Below are positions 1 through 3,909 of a stretch of 5,939 bases of DNA, in pieces. The notes beneath the pieces are model-generated. The model did no database searches. It was not told the DNA's origin and worked only from the letters and a program-made list of their open reading frames with translations. Position 1 is the stretch's first letter. Each line of letters starts with the position of its first letter. This DNA comes from Calditrichota bacterium. GTDB lineage: Bacteria > Zhuqueibacterota > Zhuqueibacteria > Oleimicrobiales > Geothermoviventaceae. Where the stretch lies: the NCBI GenBank assembly GCA_013152765.1, contig JAADFT010000150.1, positions 1 through 5,939 of the forward strand, given 5' to 3'. Made by a program: the position numbers and the translations under genes.

Positions 1-130
1 GTTGTAGCCCAGAGGAAGTAAGCGAAATACACGGGGAACCCTGACTGGCGGCGGAGAAAGGGCTGCGTGCACTGAGGGCTGCCCGGAGGCGTGATTCACG
101 AAGGTTGGGCGTTTTCAGCGAGGAAAGTCA
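1..130. other. Noncoding stretch at the window start
   Basis: I see no gene here. Forward frames meet stops at 5-7, 19-21 and 42-44, so at most a few terminal codons of an upstream gene could lie at the very start. GGGCTGC occurs twice as a direct repeat (60-66 and 76-82). GGGC at 60-63 can also pair with GCCC at 81-84. Nothing else is recognisable. Confidence 0.5.
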
Positions 131-245
131 GCTCCGTTGGGCAAGTCCACAGAATCGAAGCGAATGCAGATTCGGACCTGCTTCCCGCTGACCTGAAAAG
201 GTCTGGACTTCCGCTCGCTGCTTCGAGAGAAGACCCAACGGGAGC
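131..245 (+). ncRNA. Possible structured RNA (nested helices)
   Basis: The + strand can fold into a compact branched structure. An outer helix pairs 131-141 with 234-245 (11 pairs, one bulged G). One nucleotide further in, a perfect 7-bp helix pairs AAGTCCA (143-149) with TGGACTT (204-210). Inside it are GAATC/GATTC (152-156 with 169-173) and GACCT-GAAA-AGGTC (190-203), which has a GNRA-type loop and abuts the 7-bp helix. A further CTTC-GAGA-GAAG hairpin (221-232) sits in the outer junction. GACCTG also occurs at 175-180, so AGGTC has two possible partners. The fold lies upstream of the dctP promoter, so it would belong to a separate RNA or to the 3' end of an upstream transcript, not to the dct leader. 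I recognise no known RNA family. GC-rich DNA of this length can give such helices by chance. Confidence 0.27.
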
Positions 246-270
246 ACGTTTTGGGGACCGGACGCAAATC

Positions 271-302
271 CCGGGCAGGTTGAGCAGTCCCGGACCGTTT
301 TC
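271..302 (+). terminator. Terminator-like hairpin before the dct promoter
   Basis: CCGGG (271-275) pairs with CCCGG (289-293) across a 13-nt loop, and after ACCG comes a T-rich run from 298. The stem is short and the loop large, so this would be a weak intrinsic terminator. Its place directly before a strong promoter suits separating an upstream transcript from the dct operon. Confidence 0.35.
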
Positions 303-306
303 TTCT

Positions 307-334
307 TTGACAAATAGGTTCTGATTGTTATATT
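307..334 (+). promoter_or_regulatory. Promoter of the dctPQM operon
   Basis: A perfect TTGACA (-35, 307-312) and TATATT (-10, 329-334) are separated by 16 bp, and TG at 326-327 forms an extended -10. Transcription would start near 341, giving a leader of about 60 nt before dctP. The same bases also fit the Bacteroidetes-type promoter: TTTG at 306-309 and TAnnTTTG at 329-336. The local AT-richness stands out against the GC-rich surroundings. I see no clear operator palindrome over it. Confidence 0.7.
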
Positions 335-389
335 TGCTCAAAAGTTATCGGTCACATGAAGGGGGAGAAAGCGGTTGACTCCAGCTCAT

Positions 390-394
390 GGAGG
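390..394 (+). promoter_or_regulatory. Ribosome binding site that sets the dctP start
   Basis: GGAGG lies 9 nt before the ATG at 404. The in-frame ATG at 395 directly abuts it, and the in-frame ATG at 356 has no such site upstream, so 404 is the best start. Confidence 0.75.
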
Positions 395-403
395 ATGTTG
401 ATC

Positions 404-1384
404 ATGAAGCGACTTGTTACGCTTGTCACAGCCGCGGCCTTAGTAGTGGCCCTCGCTGGTTGCGGAGGCAACAAGCAGAAAGTCACCGTTCTCAAACTCG
501 CCCACGGTTTAGACGTCAATCACCCCGTCCACAAGGCCATGGTGTACATGGCTGAGCTCGTCCAGAAAAAGTCCAACGGCCGTCTCCGGATCGACATCTA
601 CCCGAACGAGCAACTTGGGTCCGAGCGCGAGTGCATCGAGCAGCTTCAGCTCGGTAGCCTGGCCATGACCAAGACTTCCAGCTCGCCGCTGGAGAGCTTC
701 GTGCCGGCAATGGCCGTTTACGGGCTGCCGTACGTCTTCCGGGATGCTGAGCATGCCTGGAAGGTGTACAACGGCGAGATCGGGAAGAAGCTTCTGGCTG
801 CGGGCGAAAAGGTCGGCTTGAAAGGACTCTGCTACTACGACGCCGGGGCGCGGAGCTTTTACACGCGCAGCAAGCCGATCTACACACCCGACGATCTCAA
901 AGGCCTCAAGATTCGGGTCCAGAAGAGCAACATGGCTCTGAAGATGATCGAGGCGTTCGGGGCGTCGGCGACGCCGATCGACTGGGGTGAGCTCTACACG
1001 GCGTTGCAGCAGGGTGTGGTGGACGGCGCCGAGAACAACCCGCCCAGCTTCTACACTTCCAGGCACTACGAGATCTGCAAATACTACACCCTGGACGAGC
1101 ACACGCGCGTGCCCGATGTCCTGCTGATCAGCACGGCTGTGTGGAAGAAGCTTTCGCCGGAATTTCAGAAAATCCTCCAGGAAGCGGCCGACGAGTCCGT
1201 GCCTTACCAGCGCCAGCTGTGGGACGAGATGGTGAAGAAGTCGCTCGAAGAGGTACAGAAAGCGGGCGTCAAGATCATCTACCCGGACAAAGAGCCGTTC
1301 CGGAAGAAAGCGGAGATCCTTTACAAGGAATTCGCGGGCACGGAAGTCGGCAAGCTGGCGGACGAGATCAGAGCGATGAAGTAG
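404..1384 (+). CDS. dctP: TRAP transporter solute-binding lipoprotein, DctP family
   Basis: This is the extracytoplasmic receptor that captures an organic acid and delivers it to the DctQM permease. It is 326 aa, normal for the family. The start at 404 gives a clean lipoprotein signal: KR, a hydrophobic stretch, then the lipobox L-A-G-C with the acylated Cys at residue 20. The DctP fold is clear throughout, including HPVHKAM near 40, the GLPYVF segment near 108, and the ligand-carboxylate arginine in GLKIRVQ (Arg171). By position, Arg150 (in GARSFYT) and Asn211/212 (in VDGAENNPP) correspond to the other ligand contacts known from the sialate receptor SiaP (Arg127, Asn187). These residues imply a carboxylate ligand but do not identify it. 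The neighbouring GH67-like gene makes a uronic acid plausible (inference). dctP is the first gene after the promoter, and the 129-bp gap to dctQ may favour excess receptor. Family assignment is secure; the substrate is not known. Confidence 0.96.
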   Translation: MKRLVTLVTAAALVVALAGCGGNKQKVTVLKLAHGLDVNHPVHKAMVYMAELVQKKSNGRLRIDIYPNEQLGSERECIEQLQLGSLAMTKTSSSPLESFVPAMAVYGLPYVFRDAEHAWKVYNGEIGKKLLAAGEKVGLKGLCYYDAGARSFYTRSKPIYTPDDLKGLKIRVQKSNMALKMIEAFGASATPIDWGELYTALQQGVVDGAENNPPSFYTSRHYEICKYYTLDEHTRVPDVLLISTAVWKKLSPEFQKILQEAADESVPYQRQLWDEMVKKSLEEVQKAGVKIIYPDKEPFRKKAEILYKEFAGTEVGKLADEIRAMK

Positions 1385-1423
1385 CGGAGCGGCAGGGAGA
1401 CAGTCCCGGCAACGTTAGTAGCA
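1385..1423 (+). other. Small hairpin after dctP
   Basis: Just after the dctP stop, GGGA (1395-1398) pairs with TCCC (1404-1407) around a 5-nt loop. No T tract follows, so it is not a terminator. Together with the adjacent heptamer array it could protect the 3' end of a dctP-only message (inference). Confidence 0.2.
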
Positions 1424-1465
1424 CCAACTGCCAACTGCCAACTGGCTACTGGCTACTGGCTGCTG
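1424..1465. repeat. Array of six 7-bp units between dctP and dctQ
   Basis: Three perfect copies of CCAACTG (1424-1444) are followed without a gap by two perfect copies of GCTACTG (1445-1458) and the variant GCTGCTG (1459-1465), all in exact 7-bp register. Degenerate relatives seem to continue at CCGACTG (1473-1479) and ACTACCG (1487-1493). GCCA of the first half can pair with TGGC of the second half, giving a hairpin of short 3-4 bp helices separated by 3x3 internal loops. The array is noncoding. It could have arisen by slippage, belong to a dispersed heptamer family, or modulate expression between dctP and dctQ. Confidence 0.85.
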
Positions 1466-1502
1466 TTTCCTGCCGACTGTCGACCGACTACCGCTGGAGT
1501 GC

Positions 1503-1509
1503 GGAGGAG
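1503..1509 (+). promoter_or_regulatory. Ribosome binding site that sets the dctQ start
   Basis: GGAGGAG ends 4 nt before the ATG at 1514, with its GGAGG core 6 nt away. It lies inside the coding sequence that would result from the in-frame GTG at 1499, which argues against that earlier start. Confidence 0.7.
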
Positions 1510-1513
1510 CCTC

Positions 1514-2068
1514 ATGTTTGCGTCGATTGCGCGAGCTTACAGCGTGATTCGCCGCTGGCTGGATCTGTTTCTCGACGGGCTGGTGGCGTTCACGATGGGG
1601 GCGCTTGTTTTGGATGTCACCTGGCAGGTGATCACGCGGTTCATTCTCAGAAACCCCAGCTCGTGGACGGAGGAGCTGGCCACGTTTCTGCTCATCTGGG
1701 TTGGACTGCTCGGTTCCAGCGTCGCCCTTCAGCGTGGCGCCCATCTGGGCATCGACTTTTTCGTCAACCGGATGAAGCCCAAGACGCGGTTGATCACGGA
1801 GGTGTTTGTCTTCGCCAGCGTGGCACTCTTCTCTTTCCTTGTGCTTGTTCTCGGCGGAGCTGAGCTCGTCGACGTCACGCTAACCACGGGGCAGGTCTCG
1901 CCGGCGCTGGAAATCAAGATGGGCTACGTTTACCTGGCGCTGCCCATCAGCGGTGCTTTCCTGACGCTCTACAGCGTGGAGTTCATGATCCAGCGAATCA
2001 TCGCTCTCATTCGTGGTCACACGATGGTCGAGGTAAAGGTCAAACCGCCAGTGGGGGCGCTCGACTAA
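1514..2068 (+). CDS. dctQ: TRAP transporter small membrane subunit, DctQ family
   Basis: This is the four-helix inner-membrane subunit that pairs with DctM and supports its elevator-type transport. It is 184 aa from the ATG at 1514, typical for DctQ. Hydrophobic segments lie near residues 18-40, 54-72, 95-117 and 137-160. The family hallmark is present: WTEELATFLLIWVGLLG (51-67), then the basic-then-hydrophobic signature RGAHLGIDFF (74-83). The N-terminus and the C-terminal tail after about residue 165 are polar and should be cytoplasmic. It lies between dctP and dctM in the usual order, 39 bp before dctM, so co-transcription is expected. The protein looks complete. Confidence 0.95.
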   Translation: MFASIARAYSVIRRWLDLFLDGLVAFTMGALVLDVTWQVITRFILRNPSSWTEELATFLLIWVGLLGSSVALQRGAHLGIDFFVNRMKPKTRLITEVFVFASVALFSFLVLVLGGAELVDVTLTTGQVSPALEIKMGYVYLALPISGAFLTLYSVEFMIQRIIALIRGHTMVEVKVKPPVGALD

Positions 2069-2107
2069 CCCCGAAGCATTCGCAACCGGACACGGCAGAG
2101 GAATCAG

Positions 2108-3406
2108 ATGGACATTCCGCTTTTCGTGCTGATTGTCAGCTTTGTCCTGCTTCTTTACTTCAACGTTCCCATCGCTTTCTGCATCGGCATCTCGACGCTA
2201 ATCACCGTGCTCTCCGTGGGTGGTTTGCCTGCCTACAAGATTGTGGCACAGCGAATCGCCACGGGGATCGACAGTTTCGCTCTGCTGGCCATTCCGTTTT
2301 TCATTCTGGCTGGCGCCTTGATGGGGCGCGGCGGAATTGCCAGGCGGCTGATCGATTTTGCCAACGTTCTGGTCGGACGGTTCCGTGGCGGTTTGTCCTA
2401 CGTGAACATCCTCACGTGCATGCTGTTCGGCGCGATTTCTGGCTCAGCTGTGGCCGCAGTTTCTTCGGTCGGCGGCTTCATGATTCCCCTGATGAACCAG
2501 GAAGGGTACGATCGAGATTTCAACGTGGCGGTCAGCATCACGGCGGCCACGACGGGGCTACTGATTCCCCCGAGCAACGTGATGATCGTGTACTCGCTGG
2601 CAACGGGGGGTGTGGTCTCGATTGCCGCCATCTTCCTGGCTGGTTTCTTGCCCGGGTTTCTGGTCGGCGTCAGCCTGATGATCGTCAGCGGTTACCTCTC
2701 GATCAAGCGGAACTACGGGCACGGTGAAAAGGTGCCCCTCAGCGAAGGCGTTCGCCGGTTCTTCAAGGCGATCCCTCCGGTCATGCTGGTGGTCATCGTC
2801 CTGGGTGGAATCCTCGGTGGCGTCTTCACGGCCACGGAGGCTTCGGCCATCGCGGTCGTGTACGCCTTTGTTCTCTCGGTTCTGGTGTACAGGGAAGTGA
2901 AGTGGCAGGAAATACCGGACGTGCTGCTTCAGACCGGCATCACGACCGCCGTGGTCATGCTGCTGATCGGCACGAGCATGGCCATGTCCTGGATTCTCGC
3001 TTACGAGAACATCCCGCAGTCCATTTCAGCGGCTTTGCTGGGTCTCACCAACAACAAGTACATCATCCTGTTGATCATCAACGTCATCTTGCTGTTCGTC
3101 GGCACCTTCATGGACATGACTCCGGCGGTGTTGATTTTTACGCCGATCTTTTTGCCCGTCGTGGAACGCCTCGGGATGCATCCGATTCACTTCGGCATTG
3201 TTTTGATCACCAACCTGTGCATCGGCCTGTGCACACCGCCGGTCGGCTCCTGTCTGTTTGTGGGATGCGGGATCGGAAACACGACCATCACCCAGGTGCT
3301 GAAACCGCTGCTGCCGTTCTTCGGCGCCATGATCCTTGCTTTGCTGCTGATCACGTACATCCCGTGGATTTCGCTGGCGATTCCGGCACTGTTCGGGTTC
3401 AAGTAG
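2108..3406 (+). CDS. dctM: TRAP transporter large permease subunit, DctM family
   Basis: This is the inner-membrane translocation subunit of the tripartite carrier, driven in characterised members by the Na+ gradient. It is 432 aa, the usual length, and almost entirely hydrophobic, in line with the many helices and re-entrant hairpins of this family. Two inverted-repeat halves each carry the expected signatures. In the first are GAISGSAVAAVSSVGG (108-123) and LLIPPSNVMIVYS (151-163). In the second are FTATEASA (240-247), FMDMTPAVLIFTPIFLP (334-350) and IGLCTPPVGSCLF (372-384). The Gly/Ser- and Pro-rich loops are where known structures bind sodium and substrate. The start is supported by AGAGGA 5 nt upstream. 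It is the last transporter gene; a long gap and a terminator-like hairpin follow. No defect is visible. Confidence 0.96.
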   Translation: MDIPLFVLIVSFVLLLYFNVPIAFCIGISTLITVLSVGGLPAYKIVAQRIATGIDSFALLAIPFFILAGALMGRGGIARRLIDFANVLVGRFRGGLSYVNILTCMLFGAISGSAVAAVSSVGGFMIPLMNQEGYDRDFNVAVSITAATTGLLIPPSNVMIVYSLATGGVVSIAAIFLAGFLPGFLVGVSLMIVSGYLSIKRNYGHGEKVPLSEGVRRFFKAIPPVMLVVIVLGGILGGVFTATEASAIAVVYAFVLSVLVYREVKWQEIPDVLLQTGITTAVVMLLIGTSMAMSWILAYENIPQSISAALLGLTNNKYIILLIINVILLFVGTFMDMTPAVLIFTPIFLPVVERLGMHPIHFGIVLITNLCIGLCTPPVGSCLFVGCGIGNTTITQVLKPLLPFFGAMILALLLITYIPWISLAIPALFGFK

Positions 3407-3561
3407 CAGATCTCACCATTCCCGCGAGGGGCTGTTCCGCGAAGAACGCTTCCAGCCGGCCCGACCTGGTAGGGACTGTGTTTCGGCAGCTCCTGTCCTC
3501 CCGGCACCAGGGAGGAAGTGCAGTGGCAGGATGTCCTGCAGAGGCCGGAACGACAGAGAAG
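3407..3561. other. First part of the dctM to GH67-like gap: noncoding with hairpins
   Basis: I see no gene. Three local hairpins are present: CCC-GCGA-GGG (3421-3430), a perfect 7-bp TCCTCCC/GGGAGGA stem (3496-3502 with 3510-3516, 7-nt loop), and GCAGG/CCTGC (3526-3530 with 3535-3539). None has a following T tract, so none is a convincing terminator for dctM. Open frames on both strands cross this gap, but they have shadow-like composition. Confidence 0.4.
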
Positions 3562-3631
3562 GCAGGCCTCGATTCGCCCGGACAGGACGCCCGGTCGGCG
3601 GCGTGGCTTTCCGGGTTGAGACCGAGGCTGC
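3562..3631. other. Long nested stem in the dctM to GH67-like gap
   Basis: GCA plus GCCTCG (3562-3571, one bulged G) pairs with CGAGGCTGC (3623-3631). Nested inside are CCCGG/CCGGG (3577-3581 with 3611-3615) and ACGCC/GGCGT (3587-3591 with 3600-3604). Together they can form one extended hairpin. CCCGG also occurs at 3590-3594 as an alternative partner. It could be part of a long 3' UTR or of an unrecognised RNA. The region is GC-rich, so chance pairing is a real alternative. Confidence 0.25.
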
Positions 3632-3681
3632 GGAAATCCCTAGCAAAATGGGTCAAACCCGCGGAAAGACATCGGGATTGT

Positions 3682-3767
3682 GACAGAGCGGAATCTGGTA
3701 AGGCGGAACGCGATTCTGGTGAGAATGTTCGCGATCTGTCCGGGAGCTGCGTTGTAGCAGCGCCCGG
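3682..3767 (+). other. Hairpins preceding the terminator
   Basis: GACAGA (3682-3687) pairs with TCTGTC (3735-3740), enclosing GAATC/GATTC (3691-3695 with 3712-3716). The strongest stem in the window overlaps by one base: 3740-3750 pairs with 3757-3767 (10 bp, one A-G mismatch, 6-nt loop). Only a few bases separate it from the terminator-like stem at 3771. The group looks like the folded 3' end of a transcript. Confidence 0.4.
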
Positions 3768-3770
3768 GTG

Positions 3771-3794
3771 AACCGATTTTCCCCCGGTTTTTTT
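3771..3794 (+). terminator. Intrinsic terminator upstream of the GH67-like gene
   Basis: AACCG (3771-3775) pairs with CGGTT (3785-3789) around a 9-nt loop, and the T run continues through 3794, giving seven T in a row. With the strong hairpin at 3740-3767 just before it, this is a good candidate for termination. It lies 365 bp after dctM and 115 bp before the next start codon. It could end a long dct 3' UTR, end a small RNA from the gap, or act as an attenuator for the GH67-like gene. Confidence 0.55.
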
Positions 3795-3898
3795 GATTTG
3801 ATCAGAAGACTTGGACGGTTTTGACCATGTTTCCCAGGCGGTTGAGTGCAGAGAAAGCTGTGTACTCGCCGCCTTTTTGTTTTCGGAGCAACCAGCAC
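3795..3898 (+). other. Leader of the GH67-like gene; no clear promoter
   Basis: TTGACC occurs at 3821-3826 but has no acceptable -10 at 16-18 bp. TGTACT (3861-3866) is a possible -10 without a -35. If the stem at 3771-3794 terminates fully, a promoter must lie here, but I cannot identify it. Confidence 0.3.
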
Positions 3899-3904
3899 GA
3901 GGTG
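3899..3904 (+). promoter_or_regulatory. Ribosome binding site that sets the GH67-like start
   Basis: GAGGTG lies 5 nt before the ATG at 3910, which begins a textbook signal peptide. The reading frame stays open back to a TTG at 3811, but that extension would put 33 unrelated residues before the signal peptide and has no ribosome binding site. Confidence 0.75.
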
Positions 3905-3909
3905 CAGTG

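Noticed and set aside
118..136. Resemblance of GAGGAAAGTC to the conserved RNase P RNA segment
   Set aside because: The bases after it do not continue the RNase P pattern, and the other conserved blocks of that RNA are not found in the following 200 bases.
91..341. Overlapping 77- and 81-residue frames on opposite strands in the upstream region
   Set aside because: Neither has a convincing ribosome binding site or recognisable sequence, and the + strand frame runs into the dct promoter.
356..403. Upstream ATG for dctP adding 16 residues
   Set aside because: It has no ribosome binding site and would put a polar stretch before the lipoprotein signal; ATG 404 is better on both counts.
3616..3646. 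TTGAGA / TAGCAA as a promoter in the gap after dctM
   Set aside because: The spacer is 19 bp, the -10 is poor, and the intrinsic-terminator-like stem downstream would stop its transcript before the GH67-like gene.
2902..3771. 289-residue + strand frame starting inside dctM and running through the gap
   Set aside because: Its first half is out of frame with the well-conserved dctM, and its second half has low-complexity composition with no family signature.
3811..3909. TTG start extending the GH67-like protein by 33 residues
   Set aside because: It would bury the signal peptide and has no ribosome binding site, whereas ATG 3910 has GAGGTG at the right distance.
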